Program-made: the position numbers and the translations under genes | Notes under the pieces: generated by a model | Seen by the model: only the letters and a program-made list of their open reading frames with translations | What the model was told of the DNA's origin: nothing | The model's database searches: none | Assembly: GCF_022565475.1 (NCBI RefSeq) | Contig: NZ_JAIUMR010000003.1 | Location: forward strand, 186,001 to 250,000 | DNA from: Aliidiomarina sp. | GTDB lineage: Bacteria > Pseudomonadota > Gammaproteobacteria > Enterobacterales > Alteromonadaceae | Direction of reading: 5' to 3' | DNA: 64,000 nt | Shown: piece after piece, positions 34,235 to 44,495 of the stretch | Layout: each line of letters begins with the position of its first letter | How positions within the stretch are numbered: position 1 is the stretch's first letter

Positions 34235-34576
34235 AACCAGTCCTACCTTTACGTCTATCGAACACGGAGTATACCGATTCCGTCGTTGCTCGGCATTGAT
34301 CTGCCACAAGCTAGGTTGCTATGGTGTCATCGCGCGGGTTTGCTGAAGATGATTGTAATAGATTGTTATTTATGAATTAAATTATAAATCGGGATGGGTT
34401 CTTCGACATTTTCCGGCATTGAGTTAACTCGAAAGGGGTAAGTGAGTACCCCAACAAAACCTGAGTACAAAAGCCTCAATGGTAAACGACAGAAGCGATT
34501 GCGTTGTTATACTGGTTGCGGTTATTCTGCTTGTTCGTATCCTTCCATCACTGAGTGTGAAAAGAGAGAAACTTCA
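34235..34576. promoter_or_regulatory. Divergent region between hemN and the SirB2 gene
   Basis: This 342-base gap contains an AT-rich stretch (34350-34390) and a palindrome GGGGTA-N6-TACCCC at 34435-34452. The palindrome resembles the NorR sites but has N8 between GGT and ACC, so I do not assign it to NorR. A coding frame from 34442 is only an extension of the SirB2 gene and looks non-coding. Confidence 0.5.
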
Positions 34577-34954
34577 ATGGAAATGTATCTACCGATTAAG
34601 CATGTGCACATGCTCACGGCTTATATCACGGCGTTCTTGTTTATCCTGCGACTCGTACTTGATGCTCTGGGTAAAACTGGTTGGCGGCAGACACCTTTGC
34701 GCTGGTTGCCGCATGTGAACGACACAATTTTATTACTCATGGCGGTTAGCTTGATTGCGCTGGCAAATTTACCGGTCTTTGGTTTACCCTGGTTAGTGAT
34801 AAAAATTGTCTTATTATTTGGCTACATCATTGCTGGTGTTTTTGCCATGAATCTGAAGCGTCCAAAGCAGGTCCGGGTGATTGCAGCGGTGTTAGCACTT
34901 GCGCAACTATTGTTTATTTTCCATTTAGCGGTTGCCAAACCGATGCTCTGGTAA
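34577..34954 (+). CDS. SirB2-family small membrane protein
   Basis: 125 residues from ATG 34577, four membrane segments. It matches the SirB2/YchQ family (about 130 residues): YLPIKHVHMLTAYITAFLFILR, RWLPHVNDTILLLMAV and GYIIAGVFAMNLKRPKQVR. The histidines in KHVHM and PHVND are conserved-looking and may bind heme or a quinone, but this is not established. The function is unknown; the original SirB link to invasion-gene regulation in Salmonella concerns a multigene locus. A bidirectional terminator follows. Confidence 0.87.
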   Translation: MEMYLPIKHVHMLTAYITAFLFILRLVLDALGKTGWRQTPLRWLPHVNDTILLLMAVSLIALANLPVFGLPWLVIKIVLLFGYIIAGVFAMNLKRPKQVRVIAAVLALAQLLFIFHLAVAKPMLW

Positions 34955-34968
34955 GCATCACAGAAGAC

Positions 34969-34999
34969 AAAAAGGTCAGCTGTGCGGCTGACCTTTTTT
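34969..34999. terminator. Bidirectional terminator between SirB2 gene and bphP
   Basis: AAAAAGGTCAGC, loop TGTGCG, GCTGACCTTTTTT: stem with A- and T-runs, suited to both convergent transcripts. Confidence 0.88.
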
Positions 35000-35015
35000 G
35001 CGACCGTGGGCAATA

Positions 35016-37049
35016 TCATTTGATTTTTAGTTTGCTCTCACAGCGGTTACGGCCATTGGCTTTCGCTCGGTAGAGCGCTTTGTCCGCGCGTTCAAAAATT
35101 GCGTCCCACTTCTTGTCGTCTTCATAGTGGGCGATGCCAATACTCACCGTCACAGCGGGTAATTCTTGCCAATCATTGTTAGCGACGGCAGCACACACGC
35201 GCTCGGCGAGATTGACCGTATCGGGGTAACTTGTTTCCGGTGCGATGATCATAAATTCCTCGCCGCCCCAGCGACCGAATACATCGGTTTCTCTCAGGGT
35301 ACGTTGAATGACCTCACACACTTTGATGAGGACTTCGTCACCAACATGGTGACCATAGTTGTCATTGATATTTTTAAAGAGGTCTAAATCTAGCAGTAAA
35401 ACGCCAAAACTCCGTTGATAGCGCGTCGCAGTATTGAGCGATTGACTCAGTTGTTCTTCGAGGCGGCGACGATTAAGCACACTGGTCAAATCGTCATAGC
35501 TTGCCAATTTTTCCAAACGTTCATTAAGGATGCTCAGCTGCATGGAGTCAGCGACGATAAGAAGATCACGGGCAATATCGCGAGCTGCATAGAGTTGTGC
35601 GCTGCGCCAAGGAAGGCTTTTGCCACGCACTTCTTCTTCCCAGAGGCCAAATGATTTTCGTGGCCCGAGCATGGTTCCGGACTTTGTTTGCACCTGCATT
35701 TTCTCCGGTGCGCCAGCCCACTTTCGTGTCAGGCGCTTTTCTTTCCGAAACAGAATCAGGTACGAAAATGTATCGCCTTCAATTTTCGATGGGATGGCCA
35801 ACACCCCTGCAAATGGAGAGTTCGGCTTAAAAACATCTGGCATATCATCCTGAATTTCGTTGCTATGCCAGAACAGTTGATGACTATTCTTTTTTTCGAG
35901 CGACGTCACTAATGTAACAATTTCGCCATGCGAGGGCACTTCGCCGACGCTGGTTAAGCGTTCGCCGCGCAGGTAACTTAAACCGTCAGAACGCAACAGT
36001 TCGAGCCAATGCGTCGCGTGTTCTTGCACTAACTCATGTGGCGAGGACGTCACATGTGAGGACTGTGCTAATGCCGCTCGGGCATCATGGAGCCGGCGCA
36101 TGTAACGTTCGACTTGGCGGGAGTGTATTAACCACAGTCGCTCTGCCGCAAATTCAATCAGCCGCAACAGAAGCATTCGCTGGCGTGGTTGAATCACCCG
36201 CGGCTCACTATGGTGACAGGCGATAATACCCCACAATTTATCATCTTCAAAAAGGGCAAGTGAAGCAGATGCAGCCACACCCAAATTGCGCAGGTACTGC
36301 ATGTGTAAAGGCGAAACTGCCCGTAAGCTACCGCGACTTAAATTCACCGGCTCGGCATGCTTTGAACGCATTAGCAGGGGTACGGGTTCATCATGGCTGT
36401 CAGGAACCATGCGCACCGGATTATGGTGATACATAGCGCGCGCTTGCGGCGGAATATCACTGGCTGGAAAGTGGTGATGGAGCATGGACTGCAATTCACC
36501 CCGCACACTTTCGGCAATGACTTCGCCGTGCCAGTCTTCATCGAAGCGATAAAGCATAACACGGTCATAACCGGTGTACGCTTGGGTAATTGTTGTGAGC
36601 GCCTGAATTAAGCTTTGATGCGTAAAACAAGACTTAATTCGATCGAGGCCTTTTTGTAACTCGAGATCGAACCAGTTGTGACTATCGGCGCAATACGCTT
36701 CGACTTCAATCACCCAGAGCCCGTTCTGCAACCACGCAAAGTAGCTAAGTTCGTCAATAATTGACCACAGCGTATGCTGCTGGCTTTGGTTTGCGTTTTC
36801 AAGCTCAGTGAGCAAAGGAGCAGGCAAAAGCTCTGAAGGTTTGGCGGCGAAGCAATCAATGTTGGCAAGGTTGGGAAAAAACGTCACCGCATTTTCGCTG
36901 TATGCAACGCACTGGTGACAGTCCTGAGACAATACGAAAAGAACACCGAACGACTGAATCGATTGTGGAATATGGATCGGTTCTTTTTCACACGCATCAA
37001 TGAGAGCTCCGAGCTCGGCATCGATTTGGGTGCTAATTCCTTGGCTCAT
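35016..37049 (-). CDS. bphP: Bacteriophytochrome-diguanylate cyclase (PAS-GAF-PHY-GGDEF)
   Basis: A 677-residue red/far-red photoreceptor with c-di-GMP output. The biliverdin-attachment Cys is visible near residue 20 in DACEKEPIHIPQSIQ. The GAF domain has FPASDIPPQARAMY; the PHY tongue has GPRKSFGLWEEEVRGKSLPW, with the PRxSF motif. The C-terminal cyclase has GRWGGEEFMII, with an RETD I-site five residues before it. It is the last gene of a six-gene minus-strand unit, 38 bases after the heme oxygenase that makes its chromophore. No histidine-kinase module is present, so the output is direct c-di-GMP synthesis. Confidence 0.95.
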   Translation of the reverse strand: MSQGISTQIDAELGALIDACEKEPIHIPQSIQSFGVLFVLSQDCHQCVAYSENAVTFFPNLANIDCFAAKPSELLPAPLLTELENANQSQQHTLWSIIDELSYFAWLQNGLWVIEVEAYCADSHNWFDLELQKGLDRIKSCFTHQSLIQALTTITQAYTGYDRVMLYRFDEDWHGEVIAESVRGELQSMLHHHFPASDIPPQARAMYHHNPVRMVPDSHDEPVPLLMRSKHAEPVNLSRGSLRAVSPLHMQYLRNLGVAASASLALFEDDKLWGIIACHHSEPRVIQPRQRMLLLRLIEFAAERLWLIHSRQVERYMRRLHDARAALAQSSHVTSSPHELVQEHATHWLELLRSDGLSYLRGERLTSVGEVPSHGEIVTLVTSLEKKNSHQLFWHSNEIQDDMPDVFKPNSPFAGVLAIPSKIEGDTFSYLILFRKEKRLTRKWAGAPEKMQVQTKSGTMLGPRKSFGLWEEEVRGKSLPWRSAQLYAARDIARDLLIVADSMQLSILNERLEKLASYDDLTSVLNRRRLEEQLSQSLNTATRYQRSFGVLLLDLDLFKNINDNYGHHVGDEVLIKVCEVIQRTLRETDVFGRWGGEEFMIIAPETSYPDTVNLAERVCAAVANNDWQELPAVTVSIGIAHYEDDKKWDAIFERADKALYRAKANGRNRCESKLKIK

Positions 37050-37087
37050 TCAACGTGTCCTAAGTAGTGATTGACACAATTTAGTGA

Positions 37088-37705
37088 TTAGATTTTCTCA
37101 CTTTGAAATAAATGCATCAGTTCAGTAAAGGTAGCATTAGCGTGGGCAATAATGAAATCTAAATCACGATTTTTCAACTGATTAAGATCAACCTTTTGCT
37201 CGAGTTCAGCACTCCAGTGACGCCATGCTTGCCAGCCACTTGGTGATTGTTGCCAAAGATTAAAAAAATGAACACCGAAACGAGGGTTAATGCGTTGTAA
37301 ACGTTGACTTATAATTTTCCCGCCATTGGTCGAGCCTTCGACCACGTATAAAGTTGCAAATGCGGCCAACTCCTTTTCTTGTTCAGGCAATTGGGCGAGG
37401 TACTCAGCAAATCTCGAGCAATGAACCACTGGTGTTGGGTGCTGTAATTCAGTTAAATCACGCAGCAAGCATACGCTGCGCGAATGATAGGAGTAGGGTG
37501 CGATGTCATGCAAAATTGGCTCAAGTGGTTGGTAAAAAACGTAAAATCTTTGGATGACTTGAGCATATTCGTCTTTACTTAAATCGTGATGCAAAAGCCG
37601 GCTTAACAGTGGCGCCTGTTCCAAGTTTTTGTGCGCCTGCGCAGTTGCTTGGCGTAACATCAGCGCTAGACTCGGCTTATTGAGCTCATCTATTGCGGTC
37701 GTCAT
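37088..37705 (-). CDS. bphO: Biliverdin-producing heme oxygenase BphO
   Basis: It cleaves heme to biliverdin, the phytochrome chromophore. 205 residues, helical. The proximal heme His is in TAQAHKNLEQAPLL near residue 21, and the distal-helix glycines are in YVVEGSTNGGKIIS. It lies immediately after the GMC gene (adjacent bases) and 38 bases before bphP, matching the usual bphO-bphP pair. Confidence 0.93.
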   Translation of the reverse strand: MTTAIDELNKPSLALMLRQATAQAHKNLEQAPLLSRLLHHDLSKDEYAQVIQRFYVFYQPLEPILHDIAPYSYHSRSVCLLRDLTELQHPTPVVHCSRFAEYLAQLPEQEKELAAFATLYVVEGSTNGGKIISQRLQRINPRFGVHFFNLWQQSPSGWQAWRHWSAELEQKVDLNQLKNRDLDFIIAHANATFTELMHLFQSEKI

Positions 37706-39289
37706 TTAAGATTGCTCAGCAAGTTGTGTGGCCAAGCGTGCAACAAACGCATAAATACTCAGTTGTGGGTTGGCACCGACGCTTGTCGGAAAGATGGAAC
37801 CATCAAAGATCCAGCAATTTTGCAGCTGATGGTGACGACCATCAATCCGCGTCACGCTTTGCTGTGGGTCGAGACCCATGCGACATCCGCCCATGACATG
37901 AGCGCTGGAAAGACGCACTTTTAAGCGCTCATAAGGCAGGTTCTCGAGCATGTTCACGAGCGCAGACTCCGAGTCGGCATACTCAGCCCCGGTATGTAAT
38001 GGCATCACCCGTTGCGCGCCGGCGGCAAACTGAATTTTGGCCATATTCAGTAGCGCATCGCGAACCGTGCGCCACAAGCTCTCTTTCAGGGGGTAGTCTA
38101 AAACCGCATCGCCGTTGCGACGGAGCTGAACTTGGCCGCCCTGACAATCGGGTAGAAATCCGTCGCGCATGAGTGCCAGCATTACGTTTGTGTGGCTCAG
38201 CTGTTGCATCCGTAACCAGTTTTCGACGCCCCAGCTGCCGAGCAAAGCGGAGACGACACTCGGTTGCATGGGGGGCACTTCAAGCTTGTAGCCGAGTCGG
38301 CTTTGGTCCAGCGGAATGTCGTTAAAGTGATCCGAGTAAACTGATTGTGGCGCACCATAAAAGCCATTAATTGGCTGTTCGAATTGTGCTGCAGTCATGC
38401 AAACTGGGTGCAAAAATGTGCGACTACCAAGCACTTTATAGGGGTCTGGTGCTTTCGAGCGCATCAGCAAAGCCGGAGTATTGATCGCACCTCCAGCGCA
38501 AATGATGCGCTTGGCACTAACATAGAAACCGGGACCGTCGCTACGAGTTAACCACGTATTCATGGGACTGACGAACACACCCTTGACTGTGTCACCTTGA
38601 ATATCCAGTCGCTCCACCCGCGCACTATGAATGAGCACAGCATGATGGCTGAGCGCATTGGGGATGGTGGTGACTAACATCGACTGTTTCGCGTTCACCG
38701 GGCAACCGGTGCCGCAATAGCCCAAATTCCAGCAACCGGTGACATTGCGTGGAATAATGTCCCAGTGCCAACCGAGTGCTTCGCAACCGTTGCGGATGAC
38801 GTCGTTGTTAGCGTTTGGAGGCATCGCCCAGCGTTCGACGTTAAGCCGCGTTTCAATTTGCTCGAACCAAGGTGTCATCGAACTTGTGTTGGCGTAATCA
38901 ATGCCGTAGTCGCGTTGCCAAGTGCCGAGGGTCGACTCCGGGGTACGAAAGCTACTGGTCCAGTTAACCGTTGTCGTGCCTCCGACTGTGCGTCCTTGCA
39001 AAATGCTAATGCTGCCATCGGCCGTGGTTCGTAACGCACCCTCTTGGTACATCTCGGTGTAAGCTTTCAGCTCATCATTTTCAAAGTCGCTGGACGTTTT
39101 TAGTGCGCCTTCCTCGAGAATGAGTACGCGTTGACCAGCCAGCGCCAGAATTTCAGCCGCCGTTCCCCCACCGGCACCACTACCAATGATGACGACATCA
39201 AACTCAGGTAGGTTTGGCATAGCCTGGGTGGCGTCGAAAACTTGCCAACCGTCACGCAGACCTTGACGAAATAAATCAGGTACTGGCAT
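37706..39289 (-). CDS. GMC-family FAD oxidoreductase (alcohol oxidase/dehydrogenase type)
   Basis: 527 residues. N-terminal FAD-binding VVIIGSGAGGGTAAEIL (near 30-46) and GGTTTVNWTSSFRTP, and a C-terminal SSAHVMGGCRMG with the conserved His, then TSVGANPQLSIYAFVARLA. It contains cysteines in CWNLGYCGTGCPVNAKQS, as in long-chain alcohol oxidase-like GMC members. The substrate is probably an alcohol, passing an aldehyde to the nearby dehydrogenase (inference). Its start overlaps the stop of the Tat protein gene, a likely small partner subunit. Confidence 0.85.
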   Translation of the reverse strand: MPVPDLFRQGLRDGWQVFDATQAMPNLPEFDVVIIGSGAGGGTAAEILALAGQRVLILEEGALKTSSDFENDELKAYTEMYQEGALRTTADGSISILQGRTVGGTTTVNWTSSFRTPESTLGTWQRDYGIDYANTSSMTPWFEQIETRLNVERWAMPPNANNDVIRNGCEALGWHWDIIPRNVTGCWNLGYCGTGCPVNAKQSMLVTTIPNALSHHAVLIHSARVERLDIQGDTVKGVFVSPMNTWLTRSDGPGFYVSAKRIICAGGAINTPALLMRSKAPDPYKVLGSRTFLHPVCMTAAQFEQPINGFYGAPQSVYSDHFNDIPLDQSRLGYKLEVPPMQPSVVSALLGSWGVENWLRMQQLSHTNVMLALMRDGFLPDCQGGQVQLRRNGDAVLDYPLKESLWRTVRDALLNMAKIQFAAGAQRVMPLHTGAEYADSESALVNMLENLPYERLKVRLSSAHVMGGCRMGLDPQQSVTRIDGRHHQLQNCWIFDGSIFPTSVGANPQLSIYAFVARLATQLAEQS

Positions 39290-39828
39290 TACTCATGACT
39301 CCGATGTAAAGGAGGTGGTCCCGGATAGCCAATCGCCTGCCATGACGCAGAGGTGCCATACCAAGCCATGTGGCAAAGTTGGCAAAGACCTTGATAGCCA
39401 AAGCGCAAGAGCGCCACGCGACTATCTCGCCAACGCAGCAGAAACTTCTGGATATCGCGTTCGGTCGCTTGTGACCACTCGCCCCAATAACCGGTCGTTG
39501 GCCCTTGGGTTGCTTTGAAGGTCATCAGGTCAAAGAGATCGCGCAATTCGGCTTGTTTCGCTGGGCTACTGTGTGCTAACAGCCGATCGATGTTGTCTAG
39601 CGTAGTGTCCAAATTCGCGGCAAACGCCGGATGTGGGCCGATAACAAACGGTAAAATTGCCGTCAGCAACTGAATGTCCTGTTGCCGTAACTGTTGAAAC
39701 TCAGGCGCAGCGGAGCGGCGATTACGCTGAACCCAGCGCGCTCCGGTTCCCGCCGCTGTAAGTACAAGAGCGCCACCAATCCCAAACTGCATGAAGCGCC
39801 GTCGACTGAGCGAAATGACTTGACCCAT
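39289..39828 (-). CDS. Tat-signal small protein, gluconate-2-dehydrogenase subunit 3-like
   Basis: 179 residues with a twin-arginine signal, SRRRFMQFGIGGALVLTAAG (about 8-28). The mature part contains DIQLLTAILPFVIGPHPA, ELRDLFDLMT and WRDSRVALLRFGYQGLCQLCHMAWYG, the pattern of small subunits that accompany GMC enzymes. It probably carries the GMC enzyme or assists its export; the GMC protein itself has no signal. It overlaps the GMC gene by one base. Confidence 0.72.
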   Translation of the reverse strand: MGQVISLSRRRFMQFGIGGALVLTAAGTGARWVQRNRRSAAPEFQQLRQQDIQLLTAILPFVIGPHPAFAANLDTTLDNIDRLLAHSSPAKQAELRDLFDLMTFKATQGPTTGYWGEWSQATERDIQKFLLRWRDSRVALLRFGYQGLCQLCHMAWYGTSASWQAIGYPGPPPLHRSHE

Positions 39829-39839
39829 GGCGACATTCC

Positions 39840-41255
39840 TTAGCGAATAAACAGCTTGTAAATGAGTTGCAAAATCTTACCGCCATAAGGTGGATAGATA
39901 AACTTTGCGCTATTTAATCGACCCTTGGCGAGCACCGCCCGCGCCTGACTGAAAGTGAGAAAACCTTCATGTGCGTGGTAGTGTCCCATGCCCGAAGCGC
40001 CGACGCCGCCAAACGGTAAATCGTCTTGGGCAACATGGAACACCGCTTCATTAAAACAGACGCCACCGGAATGGGTTTGCTCAAGAATTTGGCGGCGTTC
40101 GTCGCTGTCCTCACCGAAATAATATAAAGCTAATGGGCGCTCACCGCTGCGCACGTGTGCCAGAGCTTGGTCGAATGTCTGGTAGGGAACGATAGGCAAA
40201 AGCGGACCAAAAATTTCCGCCTGCATGATCGCCATGTCGGTGGTCACGTTATTGACAATGGTCGGTGGAATTAAGCGTGTGGATTCAAAGGTCTCATTGT
40301 TCGGGTTGATACTGTGCACATCAGCGCCACGCGTAATCGCGTCTTGCAAGACATTATGCAGGCGTTTGAATTGTTTATCGTTAATGATCCAGCTGTAATC
40401 TGGGTTGTCACGGAAACTAGGGTACATCCGTGAAAATGCAGACTTTAACGCGGCCACGAGGTCCTCAACTTGCGCTTCAGGGCAAAGAATATAGTCGGGC
40501 GCTACGCAAGTTTGGCCGGCATTCAGGGCTTTACCAAAGGCGATGCGCTCGGCTGCTGCTTCAAGATCGCAGTGACGCGGGTTGCCGAGGATAGCAGGTG
40601 ATTTGCCGCCGAGCTCCAAGGTCACTGGGGTTAAATTTTTCGCCGCCGCTTGCATGACATTACGGCCAATACTGGTGCCACCGGTGAATAATAAGTGGTC
40701 GAAGGGTAACTCCGAAAAGGCGATGCCGATGTCACTATCACCAGTAACCACAGCAACGTCCGTTGGTGCGAAACATTCGGCAATAAGCTTTTGCACAGCG
40801 GTTGCGGTCGCTGGCGTATATTCACTCATTTTAATCAAGACGCGGTTCCCCGCACTTAATGCGGCGACGAGCGGTCCAATCGCCAAGTAGAGCGGATAAT
40901 TCCAGGGCACGATGACGCCAACCACACCAAGAGGTTGGTAGACAACCTTGGCCGATGCCGGTTGGAATGCAGCCCCGACTTTACGTTTAGAGGGGCGCAT
41001 CCAGCGTTTCACGCGCTTTTGTGCGTAGCGAATACCCTCAATCGAAGGTAGCAGTTCAGCAAGCCGCGTTTCGTCAGCTGAACGGCGACCGAAGTCGTCA
41101 TGAATGGCGGCGATAAGACTTTCTTGCTGTTCTAAAAGCGCCACTCTCAGCTTTTCAAGGTTTTCCACACGCTCCTGAGCCGATGGAAATGGCGCGGCAT
41201 GAAACGCGGTTTTTTGCGCTGCGAATAATTGGGTCAACTCGGCGGTCGTGGTCAT
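39840..41255 (-). CDS. Aldehyde dehydrogenase, coniferyl-aldehyde dehydrogenase type
   Basis: 471 residues, NAD(P)-dependent aldehyde oxidation. Motifs: VIVPWNYPLYLAIGP, general-base Glu in LELGGKSP, nucleophile Cys in NAGQTCVAPDYIL, and a late FGGVGASGMG. The C-terminal end has a hydrophobic patch (KILQLIYKLF), so membrane association is possible. The coniferyl label reflects the family name, not proof of substrate; fatty or terpenoid aldehydes are equally plausible. It overlaps the SDR stop/start by 4 bases (ATGA). Confidence 0.87.
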   Translation of the reverse strand: MTTTAELTQLFAAQKTAFHAAPFPSAQERVENLEKLRVALLEQQESLIAAIHDDFGRRSADETRLAELLPSIEGIRYAQKRVKRWMRPSKRKVGAAFQPASAKVVYQPLGVVGVIVPWNYPLYLAIGPLVAALSAGNRVLIKMSEYTPATATAVQKLIAECFAPTDVAVVTGDSDIGIAFSELPFDHLLFTGGTSIGRNVMQAAAKNLTPVTLELGGKSPAILGNPRHCDLEAAAERIAFGKALNAGQTCVAPDYILCPEAQVEDLVAALKSAFSRMYPSFRDNPDYSWIINDKQFKRLHNVLQDAITRGADVHSINPNNETFESTRLIPPTIVNNVTTDMAIMQAEIFGPLLPIVPYQTFDQALAHVRSGERPLALYYFGEDSDERRQILEQTHSGGVCFNEAVFHVAQDDLPFGGVGASGMGHYHAHEGFLTFSQARAVLAKGRLNSAKFIYPPYGGKILQLIYKLFIR

Positions 41256-42076
41256 CTTTTTCCTCCCACTTTAGCGAACTGTTGTTGCATGAGTCTGGCG
41301 TAAAGTCCGCGAGGTAGCCAGCGCTTTAAGCGCCAAATTCGTCGGCCAGTGGCATGGGGCAAGACATAAAAGTGTTTTTGTGCAGCTGCGGCGGCAACCT
41401 GTCGGGCGATATCGTCAGCACTAAGGTCGCTCTTACTCATGAGTTTGTCGAGCGTTTTGTCCATATTTGGAACCGTGCTGCGCATGGAATTGCCGAGGTT
41501 TGTTCGGAAAAATGAGGGGCAGACCACGGTGACGCCGATGTTGCTCGGTGCTAGTTCATGTTGCAAGGTTTCGGACAAAGAGACGACGGCGGCTTTTGTA
41601 CTGTTATAGGCCGACATGTTGGGCACGTCGAGTAGTCCGGCCATGGAGGCGATATTAATAAAATGCCCTTGCTTTTGCTGTTTAAAGATTGGCGTGAAGA
41701 CTTTGCAGCCGCGCACAACACCAAGTAAGTTAATATTAATAATCCAGTGCCAGTCGTCGAGACTGACGGTTTCGATGGCACCGACTTGGGCGACGCCAGC
41801 ATTATTTACCACAAGATCTACCCCTCCCCATGCCTCTAAAAGGGTATCGGCTACGCGTTGAAGATCCACTTCGTCGGTGACGTCACAGTGAAAGTAGCGC
41901 ACTTCTTGTGCGTTTTGCGCCAAGGTCTGTTGTGCCTGCTGCCCCAGCTCCTCTTGAATATCACCAATGGCGACTCGCCAGCCTTGCTGTGCGTAGAAAT
42001 TGGCCAGCGCAAAACCGAAGCCGCTTGCCCCTCCGGTGATGAAAATACGCTTTTGCGGACTTAAATTATTGCTCAT
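41252..42076 (-). CDS. Short-chain dehydrogenase/reductase
   Basis: 274 residues, classical SDR. Cofactor motif ITGGASGFGFALANFYAQ, NNAG, and catalytic YNSTK in SAYNSTKAAVVSLSETLQ. The C-terminal extension (RRIWRLKRWLPRGLYARLMQQQ) is amphipathic and basic. The substrate is unknown. It is the first gene of the SDR-ALDH-Tat-GMC-bphO-bphP unit and is divergent from nirS across 235 bases, so the operon promoter is probably in that gap. Confidence 0.88.
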   Translation of the reverse strand: MSNNLSPQKRIFITGGASGFGFALANFYAQQGWRVAIGDIQEELGQQAQQTLAQNAQEVRYFHCDVTDEVDLQRVADTLLEAWGGVDLVVNNAGVAQVGAIETVSLDDWHWIININLLGVVRGCKVFTPIFKQQKQGHFINIASMAGLLDVPNMSAYNSTKAAVVSLSETLQHELAPSNIGVTVVCPSFFRTNLGNSMRSTVPNMDKTLDKLMSKSDLSADDIARQVAAAAAQKHFYVLPHATGRRIWRLKRWLPRGLYARLMQQQFAKVGGKR

Positions 42077-44411
<2,335 letters not shown>

Positions 44412-44443
44412 ATAAACGAACGTTTAGTTTGTTTCGTAAGACC

Positions 44444-44469
44444 CCGGCCCAGACCTCTGGGCCGGCTTT
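44444..44469 (+). terminator. Strong hairpin after nirS
   Basis: CCGGCCCAG, loop ACCT, CTGGGCCGG, then CTTTAA. The GC-rich stem is convincing; the T-run is short. Confidence 0.7.
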
Positions 44470-44495
44470 AACTCCCCCCGACAGTTTGGAATTGG

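Noticed and set aside
34435-34452. GGGGTA-N6-TACCCC as a fourth NorR-type site near sirB2
   Set aside because: GGT and ACC are separated by 8 rather than 7 bases, there is only one copy, and no -24/-12 promoter was seen. It was kept only as an unidentified palindrome.
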